Shown: positions 1 through 8,296 of the stretch, one piece after another | How positions within the stretch are numbered: the first letter of the stretch is position 1 | Layout of the letters: the number at the start of each line of letters is the position of its first letter | Origin: Gemmatimonadota bacterium | GTDB taxonomy: Bacteria; Gemmatimonadota; Gemmatimonadetes; Longimicrobiales; Gaopeijiaceae | NCBI GenBank assembly: GCA_021295835.1 | Contig: JAGWBP010000022.1 | Location: 1-28,389 of the forward strand | Direction: 5' to 3' | DNA: 28,389 bases | Notes under the pieces: model-generated | Seen by the model: the letters and a program-made list of their open reading frames with translations, nothing else | Told to the model about the DNA's origin: nothing | Databases searched by the model: none | Made by a program: the position numbers and the translations under genes

Positions 1-47
1 CGCTTGCGAAAGCCTCCCAGCCCACCCTATGATCCAGCTTCCCCCAC

Positions 48-1028
48 TCACCACCCACCACGACAGGTGAAGAGCCCCCTTAGGATGCGCGCCCGCTCGT
101 CCTCGTCGGGAAGGCGTCCGTGCGCCGCCCCAATGTTGTCGAGCATGTGCTTCGGGTTGCTCGTTGCCGGCGTGACGCACGTCACCGCCGGGTGCGCCGC
201 CACGAACTTGAGGAAGAGCTGCGCCCAGCTCCGGGCCCCGAAGTCGGCCGCCCACTCCGGCAGCTCCCGGCCGGAGGCTCGGGAGAAGAGGGCACCCCTC
301 CCGAAGGGCATGTAGACGAGCACGCCTATCCCCCGCTCCCGGGCGAGGGGGAGGATCTCGTCGGCCGCGCTCAGGTTGGCGGCCGAGTAGTCGATCCCGA
401 TGAAGTCGAGGGGGTACTCCGTCATCGCTCGTGCCAGGTCGCCGTAGCGGCCCTTGCTGGTGGTGGTGATCCCGATGTAGCGGATGCGCCCGGCGGCCTT
501 CAGCTTGGCCAGGATCGGCACCTGGGTCGCCGGGTCGCCCAGGTTGTGCACCTACACGAGGTCGATCGTGTCGACGCCCAGACGCTCGAAGGAGCGCTCG
601 ATCTGGGCCCGGGCGGCGGCTGGGTCGGCCGATCCGCCACGCCGTGCCACATTCGCCTTGGTGGCCCAGAAGATCCGGTCGGCGACTCCGAGCTCGGCGG
701 CGATTCTCCCGGCTACCTCCTCCGAGTCGCCGTAGCTCGGGGCGGTGTCGAATACCCGTGCGCCCTGCTCGACGAAGGTGCTGAGCACCCGTGCCAGTGC
801 GCCGGTGTCGTCGCTCCCCGCCACCCGCCTGAAGGTGGCCGAGCTCCCCAGGCCGACTATCGGCAGCTCCTCGCCCGTCGAGGGCACCGCGCGCACGATC
901 AGGTCGGGCGTCGCGAGCGTCGCCCGGAGGTCGGGGATCAGCGCGAGCGCCGCGCCAGAGGCGCCAGCGGTCCGGAGCCATTCGCGTCGCGTCAGCAAGT
1001 CGCCCAATGTGGTCGTCCCGTTCCGCAT
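48..1028 (-). pseudogene. Tat-exported aldo/keto reductase, interrupted by an in-frame amber codon
   Basis: NAD(P)H-dependent aldo/keto reductase fold with a twin-arginine leader (T-R-R-E-W-L at residues 13-18, then a hydrophobic stretch and an A-T-L-A region), so it probably works outside the cytoplasmic membrane. I chose the ATG at 1028 because it places the Tat motif near the N-terminus; the frame is open further upstream without similarity to the family. The catalytic tetrad is visible: Asp94 and Tyr99 in DTAPSYG, Lys124 in WATKAN, His161 in VHN. Codon 159 (positions 554-552) is TAG between IDLV and VHNLGD, where the family usually has Gln (LVQVHN); CAG to TAG is one base change. The rest of the protein is intact to TGA at 50-48. 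As written it would give a 158-residue fragment lacking the catalytic His, plus a downstream frame that could only start at the GTG at 551. Substrate unknown. Confidence 0.85.
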
Positions 1029-1378
1029 TCCAGGATTGGGGGGGCTTCCCGGCTGATTCAGGCTACGGCGCGGCCTCCTTCCCGGCAACCGGGGGTGCGA
1101 TCTCTCCTCGCGCAGAATCCCCACGGGCGAAGGGCCAGCTCAGGCCCACGCCTGGACCGCTCGCGGGGGCGAGTCCCGACATTTGACTGGAGGGGAACAT
1201 TTCCCGAGGTATGCTGGTCCAAGTGGGCTGGATGAGCCGAACCCGCGGCGGGGGCGAGGCCAGCGTGGCGGCGCGATCCTACCAGGGGGGTGCCGACGAT
1301 CCGCTCCCTGTAATATGTCAGGTCAAGGCTGCGCTTTGCGCTGCTCGTCTCAGCCCACCGTTGCACGGCTTCCCGCAC
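1029..1378. other. 350-base divergent intergenic region
   Basis: This gap separates the leftward aldo/keto reductase from the rightward PH-domain genes and should hold promoters for both. It contains a small perfect inverted repeat GGGAA-CAT-TTCCC at 1193-1205 and a TAATAT at 1311-1316 that could be a -10 element for the PH genes, but no convincing -35 sits 17 bases upstream of it. I see no gene in it; the open frames that cross it are continuations of neighbouring or antisense frames. Confidence 0.4.
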
Positions 1379-1990
1379 ATGTTCTCAAACCCTGAAGTGC
1401 CCCTCGAGTCCCTGCCCGGCACCGACGACCTCGACTGGCATCCCCTCCACCCGCGCTTCGTCCGCCGCCTGCTGCTCGGCGCCGTGGTGCGCGTCCTTGT
1501 GATCGGCACCGTCGGCTTCCTGGCCCACCTTCTGACGACCGGCGGGGACTCGACGGCATTGGGACTGCTTGCCGACCGGATCCTGCCGGTGGCCATCGCG
1601 GGACTCGGCCTCTTTGCCGCATTGACGATCGTCTGGCCCGTGATCGCGGTGCCGCGCCGCGGCTACGTAGTTCGCGATAACGACATCCTCTATAGGACGG
1701 GAGTGCTCTGGCGCTCGGTAGTTGCGGTGCCCTTCAACCGCGTGCAGCACACCAAGGTCGACAGCGGGCTCCTGGACAGGCGATTCGGGCTAGCCAACCT
1801 CTCCGTCTTTCCCGCAGGCACCGAAGGACACAAGATTCGCGGGCTCGGCGCGGACACCGCCGAACGGCTGCGCGTCTACATCTCCGAGAGGATCGAGGCG
1901 GAGGCGGCCGGGCCGGGCGATGAACCGGACTCGCCGCCGACGGACGCTGCCGCCACACCCATCCACGACCCCTCGGCGGAGGACGTTTGA
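1379..1990 (+). CDS. PH domain-containing membrane protein, YdbS-like (bPH2)
   Basis: 203-residue membrane protein. After a short cytoplasmic start there are two hydrophobic segments, at about residues 28-50 and 60-85, followed by a bacterial PH domain (bPH2, formerly DUF304): the run from RRGYVVRDNDILYRTGVLWR through VPFNRVQHTKVDSG, LLDRRFGLANLSVFPAGTEG is the typical signature. The family pairs with YdbT-type proteins; its biochemical role is not established, though B. subtilis YdbS/YdbT are linked to resistance to a secreted antimicrobial. The tail after residue 175 is acidic and Pro-rich. Start: the ATG at 1379 begins just before the first conserved residues; the frame is open back to 1211 but that part looks non-coding. 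No clear Shine-Dalgarno is seen. The stop overlaps the next gene's TTG. Confidence 0.85.
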   Translation: MFSNPEVPLESLPGTDDLDWHPLHPRFVRRLLLGAVVRVLVIGTVGFLAHLLTTGGDSTALGLLADRILPVAIAGLGLFAALTIVWPVIAVPRRGYVVRDNDILYRTGVLWRSVVAVPFNRVQHTKVDSGLLDRRFGLANLSVFPAGTEGHKIRGLGADTAERLRVYISERIEAEAAGPGDEPDSPPTDAAATPIHDPSAEDV

Positions 1991-3594
1991 TACCCTCCGT
2001 ACCCAGCGCCTGGCAGCGGACGTCCCCGTTCGCGATCGTCTTCTTCATCGGGAGGACGGTCAGGACCCTCACGCGCAGCATCATACAGCTGATAGCGACC
2101 TTCGGCGCGCTCGCCGTCCTCATCGAGAGGAACCCCCAGGTCGCGCTGGCGATTCCGGCGGGGGTCCTGGCCATCGTCGCGGCCGGGGCGCTGCAGTACT
2201 GGTTCTTCCGCTTCCGGGTCGACGAGGACCGGATCCTCATCCGCCAGGGCATCGCCCGGAGGACCGCGCTCGATCTTCCCTTCGACCGGGTCCAGGGGAT
2301 CAACGTGGAGCGCTCCCTCCTCGACAGGATTCTGGGCTTGGTCACGGTAGGGCTGGACACGGCGGGGTCGGCGACGGTGGAGGGTAAGCTGCCGTCGGTC
2401 ACCTCCGAGCTCGCCGACGACCTGCGCACCAGGATCCGCGCCCACCGGCCAACCGCAGAGGCTGCAGAAGGCGGGGTGGGAGACGGTCGGGTCGCGCCAT
2501 CCGAGGGAGTTGCCCGCCCGCCCTCGGCACCCGCCGAGTCCCTCGGCCAGGTCGTGCATAAGCTCTCCCCGGGCGACATCGTGCGCATCGGTCTCGCGAA
2601 CCGGAACCTCGTCGTGGCGGCGGCGTTTCTCGGGATCTTCGGCCAGACCCTCGCCGAGGAGAGGCTCATTTCCGTCTTCGAGTCGCTGGGCGAGGCGTTT
2701 GTCGGTGCGAACGACCTGGTTCAGACGCTGGCTGCGGTCGGCATCGTGCTCGCCGGGCTGGCAATAGTGCTCTCCGGAGCATTCCTCCGCTACCACGGCT
2801 TCACGCTCTGGCGCGAGGGTGCCGCGTACCGCACGCGAGCCGGACTCCTAACGCAGAGGGAGGTCGTGGTCGAGGCGCGCAGGGTCCAGAAGCTCTCGCT
2901 CTCCCACAACCTGGTCATGCGCCTCTTCCGCAGACACCGGCTCAGGGCGCTGCCGGCCGCGACTCTGCCCGGCCAGGGAGGCGACACGCCGGGGCTGCAC
3001 TTCGCCGAGGTGCTCGAGGTTCCGCTGCTCCGGGGTCGCGAGGCGGAGGATCTGCGCACGCACCTCTTCGGTCGCGAGGGCGGCGGCCTGAGCCTCCTGC
3101 CTCGGACGGCCGGCTTCAGGCGCGTCTCGCCGCACTACGTTCGCGCGCTCACGTTGCGGATCAGCTCGACGACGGCGCTCGTATCGCTGCCGTTCCTGGT
3201 CACGGCGCTAATGGCTCCCGCCGAACCACTGCTCCCGGGCGGAGTCGTGGGCGGGACGGCGCTGGGCGCGCTCCTCGTCTGGCTCGCCTCGATTCCAGTG
3301 GCCGCTCTGATCGCCTGGGTGCGCTGGCGTCGGCACGGCTACCTGCATGACGACGACGGTCTGGCCAGCCGAAGCGGCTTCCTAGGCCGCAGGGTCGACG
3401 CCTTCCTCTTCCGCAAGGCGCAGGATGTCACCGTCACCCAGTCGCCGCTGCAAGCCCGCAAGGGTCTCGCCACCCTCCGCGTCCAGCTCGCCTGCGGGAA
3501 GGTCGTGGTACCCTACCTGGAGCTCGGGGTGGCCTCCTGGCTGAGGGACTATGTGCTCTACATGGTGGAGTCCAGCCGGCGGCGCTGGCACTGA
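1987..3594 (+). CDS. PH domain-containing membrane protein, YdbT-like (three bPH2 units)
   Basis: 535-residue protein, similar to the length of YdbT. It has repeated units of two hydrophobic helices followed by a bPH2 domain: helices near residues 30-75 with a PH unit centred on VDEDRILIRQGIARRTALDLPFDRVQGI; helices near 205-270 with a PH unit FTLWREGAAYRTRAGLLTQRE; helices near 395-450 with a third unit starting RRHGYLHDDDGLASRSG. The start is inferred to be TTG at 1987, whose last bases form the TGA of the upstream gene (TTGA overlap), which implies translational coupling and a heteromeric complex with it. A Pro/Ala-rich linker lies at about 160-190. Function unknown beyond the family; a role at the membrane surface in stress or antimicrobial resistance is inferred from B. 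subtilis. Confidence 0.85.
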   Translation: MIPSVPSAWQRTSPFAIVFFIGRTVRTLTRSIIQLIATFGALAVLIERNPQVALAIPAGVLAIVAAGALQYWFFRFRVDEDRILIRQGIARRTALDLPFDRVQGINVERSLLDRILGLVTVGLDTAGSATVEGKLPSVTSELADDLRTRIRAHRPTAEAAEGGVGDGRVAPSEGVARPPSAPAESLGQVVHKLSPGDIVRIGLANRNLVVAAAFLGIFGQTLAEERLISVFESLGEAFVGANDLVQTLAAVGIVLAGLAIVLSGAFLRYHGFTLWREGAAYRTRAGLLTQREVVVEARRVQKLSLSHNLVMRLFRRHRLRALPAATLPGQGGDTPGLHFAEVLEVPLLRGREAEDLRTHLFGREGGGLSLLPRTAGFRRVSPHYVRALTLRISSTTALVSLPFLVTALMAPAEPLLPGGVVGGTALGALLVWLASIPVAALIAWVRWRRHGYLHDDDGLASRSGFLGRRVDAFLFRKAQDVTVTQSPLQARKGLATLRVQLACGKVVVPYLELGVASWLRDYVLYMVESSRRRWH

Positions 3595-3669
3595 CACGCC
3601 CTCGGGGCCCGCACTGTGGACGAGCGAGCGAAGCGGCTGCTAGCCGATGGAGCACCGCACTCCGTCCCG

Positions 3670-4941
3670 CTAGCCCGGAGACTCGATACCCGCCAGCCGG
3701 ATCACGCGAACGACCGGCACGTCGAGCTCGTCGGTCTCGATGTAGGCCATCAGCCCGTCCGGCCCGAAGGCATCCGGGATCCGCGGGCCGTCCGCTGGCA
3801 ACGTCCCGATGTAGGCCCCATCGGCGGTCAGGATATCGATCAGGCCCGGCCCGTCGCCCCCCGGCCCGGTCCGCTCGACCCAGATCAGGTCTCCCGCATC
3901 CACCCCCATGCCGGCGATCACGGGGATCGCTTCGGTGAAGACCATGTTGTCGACCTGAGCGAGCTGGTTCGCCCTCATCTGCTCGCCGAGCCCTTCCACG
4001 AGTCCGAGGCCCTCCATGTGAATATCCGCGAGCTCCTCGAAGGCCTCCCGGCGCCGCTCCCGCTCCGCCGCCCTGATCGCCTCGGTCACCGGTTCGGGCG
4101 CAATGGGCCGTCCGACGGCCCCCACTACGCTCCCGTCCAGCCCGATCAGCTTGACCCGGTACCCCATCGAATCGACGACCGCGAGGCGCCCGTCGGAGAG
4201 CATCCCGAGGTGCAGCCCGGGTTCGAAGGAGCGCATCCGGGTCATCGCGACGCTCATCTCCCGGCGTCCGTCTTCGTTCTCGGTCGTGAGCTCCTCGTCC
4301 AGCTCCGTGGGCTCCAGATTCCAGGCCCGGTAGAGCACCTCCTTGCCCGGGCTGCCGAGGGTAAAGAGCTCGATGTCGCGCAGGTGCGGGTCCGCCTCTT
4401 CTTCGCTCTCCTGATCGGGCCGCACCATGCGCACGCCGCCCCTGGTAACGATGCGACCATCGGGCCGCGCCATGAGCAGGCTTCCCGGGGCTCCCTCGAA
4501 GACGTCGAAGGTGACCTCCTCGACGAATGCACCCTGCGGATCGTAGAGCTCCCAGGTGGCGGGAAAATCGTAGATGACGATCCTGCCGTCCCGGAGGATC
4601 TCGAAGCCAAAGGGGTAGCTCAGCTCACCGGGCCCCTCGCCCTCGCCGCCGATCTCGCGCAGGAGGTCACCATCCTGGTCGACCACCACGATGCGCATGG
4701 CCCCCGGGTCGAAGATGTGGAGGTTCCCGGACGCGTCGAAGGCGACCTTGCCGACCCTCGTGAAGTTCTCCCACTCCTCGCCCGCGTACTCGCCGACCGT
4801 GTATACCTCCTCGGTCGCGGGCGCAAGCAGGACATCGTCGGCGGCATCGGCGGCCGGACCATCGCCGCACGAGAGCAGCAGGATGGAGAGCGTTGCGGGA
4901 AGCGGTGCGCTGGTCCGTCTGACTGCGAATCGGTTTGACAT
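3670..4941 (-). CDS. 6-bladed beta-propeller lipoprotein
   Basis: 423-residue exported protein. The ATG at 4941 has a good AGGAG six bases upstream, which decides the start over the longer frame. The leader ends in a lipobox, L-L-S-C-G, so it is a lipoprotein of the cell envelope. The rest reads as repeated beta-propeller blades with NHL-like wording: FDASGNLHIFDPGAMRIVVV, then the G-G-E-G-E-G-P-G-E-L motif typical of '6-bladed beta-propeller' proteins, later LSDGRLAVVDSMGYRVKLI and GDLIWVERTG. No catalytic residues are recognisable; propellers of this type usually bind or scaffold. It lies 103 bases downstream of the DUF885 gene on the same strand and may share its transcript. Confidence 0.8.
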   Translation of the reverse strand: MSNRFAVRRTSAPLPATLSILLLSCGDGPAADAADDVLLAPATEEVYTVGEYAGEEWENFTRVGKVAFDASGNLHIFDPGAMRIVVVDQDGDLLREIGGEGEGPGELSYPFGFEILRDGRIVIYDFPATWELYDPQGAFVEEVTFDVFEGAPGSLLMARPDGRIVTRGGVRMVRPDQESEEEADPHLRDIELFTLGSPGKEVLYRAWNLEPTELDEELTTENEDGRREMSVAMTRMRSFEPGLHLGMLSDGRLAVVDSMGYRVKLIGLDGSVVGAVGRPIAPEPVTEAIRAAERERRREAFEELADIHMEGLGLVEGLGEQMRANQLAQVDNMVFTEAIPVIAGMGVDAGDLIWVERTGPGGDGPGLIDILTADGAYIGTLPADGPRIPDAFGPDGLMAYIETDELDVPVVRVIRLAGIESPG

Positions 4942-5044
4942 GACGGCTCCTGACCGGAAGGGAGGCTGTCCCAACGTAGCTGGAGGTCGCGGTGGCTCCC
5001 AGGGTGGGAGGTCTGAGGGCGGCCGGATCGGCAAGCTGCGGCTG

Positions 5045-6826
5045 CTACATCGGGTCGCCGTAGAACCGCCACGACGCTCGGAAGTCGCGACCAGGCGCCT
5101 CGCCCAGCAACCGCGCCCGCACCATTTCGATCGGCATCGTCCCGCCCTGCAGGATCGCGTCGTGGAACTCGCGCTCGCTCATCCGCCCCCCGACGACCAA
5201 CTGCTCGTGCAGCGACCGGATCTGAAGTCCCCCCAGCATGTAGGCCGCCTGGTAGAGCGGCGGATACGTCCCGTTGAAGGACCGGCGCACCTCGGCCGTG
5301 GCGTTGGCGGGCTCGTGGCCGACCTGATCGACAAGCAGTGCGATCGCCTCGTCCGGCGTCATTCGCCCCAGGTGGAAGCTCAGCGAGAAGATGATTCGCG
5401 CGGCCCGGTGCATGCGCCAGAAGAGCATCCCCACCCGGTCCTCGGGCGTCGTCGGGAACCCTAGCTCCCAGAGCCGCATCTCCCAGTAGAGCGCCCAGCC
5501 CTCGGTCCAGAACGGGGTCCGGAAGAGACGTCGGTGCGGGTTGTAGCGCTCGTTCATGAATCCCTGCAGGTGGTGTCCGGGAATGAGCTCGTGGTGCACC
5601 GTCGCGCGGGAGAAATGGACGTTGTTCCCGCGCATGCTCATGCGCTTCTCGTCGTGCGTCATCTCGTCGGTGGGGAAGGCGACGCGGATGACCTCGCCGC
5701 CCAGGAAGAACGGGGCCACCCGCTGGCGCTCCGCCGACAGCATCTCCAGCCGCCAGACCTCCTTCGCGAGCGGCGGCACCGTCACCAGCTCCCGCGCTTC
5801 CACAAACTCAAGTGCCTCGCGGGCCAGCCGCATGACAACCTCGGGCTGCCCTCCGGGGTCCGCGTGCAGCCCCTTCACATGCTCCAATGCCGCCCTCCAG
5901 TCCCTCCCGAACCCCAGCTCGGCAGAGGCCTCGGCCATCCGCTCCTCGCACCAGGCGAGCTCCTGGTTCGCGATCGCGATCAGTTCCTCCGGGGCGTACG
6001 GTATCATCTCCCGGGCCAGATCGGCCGCCAGTCCGCTGGCACCGATGGGGTCGCCGACAACGGGCTCCTCGCCGCCCTCCGGCCATCCGACCACCTGTGT
6101 CCGCAGCGTCGAGAGGTAGCTGCCCAGCGCCCCGTACGCCTCCTCGTACGGCTTCTTGGCCCACCAAGCGAAGAGGGGGTCGTATCCGGCGTAGTGGCGG
6201 TACCAGGCGGCGAGTGCGCTGCGGTAGGAAGAGAGGATGCCGAGCGCCCTGAGCCCTGTGATCGGGGTCGGGGTCGGCTGCCCCTCCCCGCCCGCGCCCG
6301 ATCTCAGCGCCTCCTCCGCTCCTTCCACCGCACCGGCCAGCGCCGCCAGGCTTCCCGCGATCTCCATCCCGTCGACCGGCTTCATGAAGTGCCGGATCGC
6401 GAGGAGATCGAGGATGTCGCGCGCGAAGGGCAGCAGCGACGCAGCCTCGGTGAGCATCCGTGCCTCCCTGGCAAGGAGCTCCCGGCGGTAGCCAATCTCG
6501 CTGGCCAGCAGCAGGTGGTCGACCCGCCCTTCGAGGTCGTCCGGCGCGACTTCCAGCCCTTCCAGAGCGACCGCCCACCCCGCCAGGAATTCGTCGATCT
6601 GCTCCCGGCGCTCGGCGGAATGCGGCATGTCCCTCCACTTCCGCTCGAGCGCGCCGAAGTCGCTTGCGAAGCGATTCACAAGTACCGCCAGCCTCGAAGT
6701 CTCGAAGGCGGCGACCTCGGCAAGATCGGGGACCGCCGAGGGGGACTGGGGGGCGGCAGGGGCGGGTGCGGACGCGGTGGCTGCGAGCGTTGCGAGGGCC
6801 AGGGCGAACGGAGTGTGGCGGTACAT
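5045..6826 (-). CDS. DUF885 family exported metallopeptidase-like protein
   Basis: 593-residue protein starting at ATG 6826 with a typical signal peptide (MYRHTPFALALATLAATASA, Ala-rich to APAAPQ). An alternative ATG at 6853 would add nine residues; neither has a clear Shine-Dalgarno. The body matches the DUF885 family, which is related to zinc carboxypeptidases: around residues 408-420 is VHHELIPGHHLQ (HE-x5-H arrangement), followed by the conserved WTEGWALYWE. The C-terminal part (RRSFNGTYPPLYQAAYMLG, IRSLHEQ) is also family-like. Length agrees with the family. It is predicted to act in the periplasm on peptides, a function inferred from motif only. Divergent from rtcB across 148 bases. Confidence 0.85.
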   Translation of the reverse strand: MYRHTPFALALATLAATASAPAPAAPQSPSAVPDLAEVAAFETSRLAVLVNRFASDFGALERKWRDMPHSAERREQIDEFLAGWAVALEGLEVAPDDLEGRVDHLLLASEIGYRRELLAREARMLTEAASLLPFARDILDLLAIRHFMKPVDGMEIAGSLAALAGAVEGAEEALRSGAGGEGQPTPTPITGLRALGILSSYRSALAAWYRHYAGYDPLFAWWAKKPYEEAYGALGSYLSTLRTQVVGWPEGGEEPVVGDPIGASGLAADLAREMIPYAPEELIAIANQELAWCEERMAEASAELGFGRDWRAALEHVKGLHADPGGQPEVVMRLAREALEFVEARELVTVPPLAKEVWRLEMLSAERQRVAPFFLGGEVIRVAFPTDEMTHDEKRMSMRGNNVHFSRATVHHELIPGHHLQGFMNERYNPHRRLFRTPFWTEGWALYWEMRLWELGFPTTPEDRVGMLFWRMHRAARIIFSLSFHLGRMTPDEAIALLVDQVGHEPANATAEVRRSFNGTYPPLYQAAYMLGGLQIRSLHEQLVVGGRMSEREFHDAILQGGTMPIEMVRARLLGEAPGRDFRASWRFYGDPM

Positions 6827-6919
6827 GTGTGACTCGTGTGGTCGGTGGACCATATGCTCGGGGGCGCGTAAGCTAATCTGCACGGTGCGATCGGGCACCC
6901 AGGCAGTCCGTCGACACGG

Positions 6920-6944
6920 GAGGGTCCTCATGAATCGGACCCTC
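6920..6944 (+). promoter_or_regulatory. 8-bp inverted repeat in the rtcB leader
   Basis: GAGGGTCC (6920-6927) and GGACCCTC (6937-6944) are perfect complements around a nine-base spacer that contains an ATG at 6930. The left arm overlaps a GGGAGGG ribosome-binding-site-like run at 6918-6924. As DNA it could be an operator; as RNA it would be a stable G/C-rich hairpin hiding that site. It ends 30 bases before the rtcB start. Confidence 0.5.
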
Positions 6945-6965
6945 GAAGCCCACGCCGATTCCTGA
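6930..6965 (+). CDS. possible 11-residue leader ORF upstream of rtcB
   Basis: ATG at 6930 preceded at five bases by GGGAGGG encodes MNRTLEAHADS and ends in TGA at 6963-6965. It is in the same frame as rtcB and stops nine bases before its ATG. rtcB itself has no visible Shine-Dalgarno, so ribosomes terminating here could reinitiate. It may equally be chance; only the position, the good ribosome-binding site and the overlapping hairpin argue for it. Confidence 0.25.
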   Translation: MNRTLEAHADS

Positions 6966-6974
6966 CGCTCACAC

Positions 6975-8183
6975 ATGCAGATCTTCGGCCAACACGACGA
7001 GCAGACGCTGGCCCAGCTTGCCCGCATCGCCGAGCGCGCGGACCACGCGGCCCTTATGGCCGACGGGCATCTCGGCTACGTCATGCCGATCGGGGGCGTG
7101 GCCGCGTACCGCAACCAGGTGAGCGTCGCGGGCGTGGGGTTCGACATCGCCTGCGGGAATGCCGCGATCCGCACCGATCTCGGCCTGGGCGACCTCGCCG
7201 GCCAGCCCGGCGGTCTGCGGTGCAATCTGGAACGCCTCGGCGACGAGATCCAGGCCGTCATCTCGTTCGGTGTCGGCGGGATCAACCGGTCGCCCGACGC
7301 GCCCTCCGACCACCCCCTCTTCGCGGACCCCGCCTGGCAGGCCGTGCCCGGGCACCACCGGGGCGCGCTGCTTGACAAGGCGCGCAGGCAGCTCGGCTCG
7401 GTGGGATCGGGCAACCACTACGTAGACGTCTTTGCCGACGAACGGGACCGGATCTGGGTCGGCGTCCACTTCGGGTCGCGCGGCTTCGGGCACACGGTGG
7501 CCTCGTCGTTCCTGGCGATCGGGCAGGGTGCCGAGTGGGGCGCGCGCGTACCCGAGGCCGAGGTCATCCTGGATCTGGATGCGCCTGCCGGGCACGACTA
7601 CTGGCACCTCATGAAGCTGGCAGGGCGGTACGCCTACGCGGGCCGGAGATGGGCGGTCCGGAAGGCCGCGGAGATCATCGGGGGGCGCGAAGTGGAGCTC
7701 GTGCACAACCACCACAACTTCGCCTGGGAGGAGGAGCACTTCGGCCGCACCTTCGTGGTGGTCCGCAAGGGTGCCACGCCGGCGTTCCCGGGACAGAAGG
7801 GGTTCGTGGGCGGGTCGATGGGCGACGACGCGGTGATTCTCGAAGGAACGCCTGGCGCATCGCTCGAGTCACCGGCCACCGAGCTTCAGCAAACGGCCCT
7901 CTACTCCACCGTGCACGGCGCCGGCCGCGTCATGAGCCGCACCGCCGCACGCGGGAAACGTCACCGCCGTACGGGCAAGGTGCTCAGGCGCGGCAAGGTA
8001 TCCCGCGAGATGATGAAGGAGTGGGTTGACGGCAAGGGCGTGGTGCTCCGCGGCGGCGGAACCGACGAGAGCCCGCACGTGTATCGCAGGCTACCCGATG
8101 TGCTGGCGGCGCAGGGAGACACGATCACCGTACTGCACACGCTCCGGCCGCTGGTAGTGGTGGTGGCGGGGGGGCGGCGGTAG
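6975..8183 (+). CDS. rtcB: RtcB-family RNA-splicing ligase
   Basis: 402-residue RtcB family protein, the GTP- and Mn-dependent ligase that joins RNA 2',3'-cyclic phosphate (or 3'-phosphate) ends to 5'-OH ends in tRNA repair or splicing. The active-site set is visible: Asp57 and Cys60 in GVGFDIACG, His148 in GSGNHYV, His165 in VHFGSRG, His244/His246/His247 in VHNHHNFA, and His314 in STVHGAGR, the position of the histidine that is guanylylated in the family. PIGG near residue 38 and GGSMG near 279 also match. It is slightly shorter than E. coli RtcB (408), so nothing is missing. No rtcA or rtcR neighbour is present; regulation may instead involve the inverted repeat at 6920-6944. Start chosen at ATG 6975, the first that retains the conserved N-terminus. 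Confidence 0.92.
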   Translation: MQIFGQHDEQTLAQLARIAERADHAALMADGHLGYVMPIGGVAAYRNQVSVAGVGFDIACGNAAIRTDLGLGDLAGQPGGLRCNLERLGDEIQAVISFGVGGINRSPDAPSDHPLFADPAWQAVPGHHRGALLDKARRQLGSVGSGNHYVDVFADERDRIWVGVHFGSRGFGHTVASSFLAIGQGAEWGARVPEAEVILDLDAPAGHDYWHLMKLAGRYAYAGRRWAVRKAAEIIGGREVELVHNHHNFAWEEEHFGRTFVVVRKGATPAFPGQKGFVGGSMGDDAVILEGTPGASLESPATELQQTALYSTVHGAGRVMSRTAARGKRHRRTGKVLRRGKVSREMMKEWVDGKGVVLRGGGTDESPHVYRRLPDVLAAQGDTITVLHTLRPLVVVVAGGRR

Positions 8184-8296
8184 TCATCCCCGCGAGAACC
8201 CCCCGCTTGTAAATGGCGCGTCCACGCGATCTTGAGTTATCCGGCGTCGCCCGTTAGGCTGACATCCCCCACAAGAGCCGGAACAGGAGACTCCCT

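Noticed and set aside
552..554. Amber recoding in this organism
   Set aside because: TAG ends rtcB, the PQQ-type dehydrogenase and the lipoprotein at sensible places, so TAG works as a stop here.
120..1235. 371-codon rightward frame opposite the aldo/keto reductase
   Set aside because: Antisense shadow: low-complexity Arg/Gly/Pro-rich translation, while the opposite strand carries catalytic motifs.
3634..3646. CGGCT-GCT-AGCCG hairpin between convergent genes as a terminator
   Set aside because: Only five base pairs and no T run on either side.
3616..4938. 440-codon rightward frame over the propeller lipoprotein
   Set aside because: Antisense shadow of a gene with lipobox and good ribosome-binding site.
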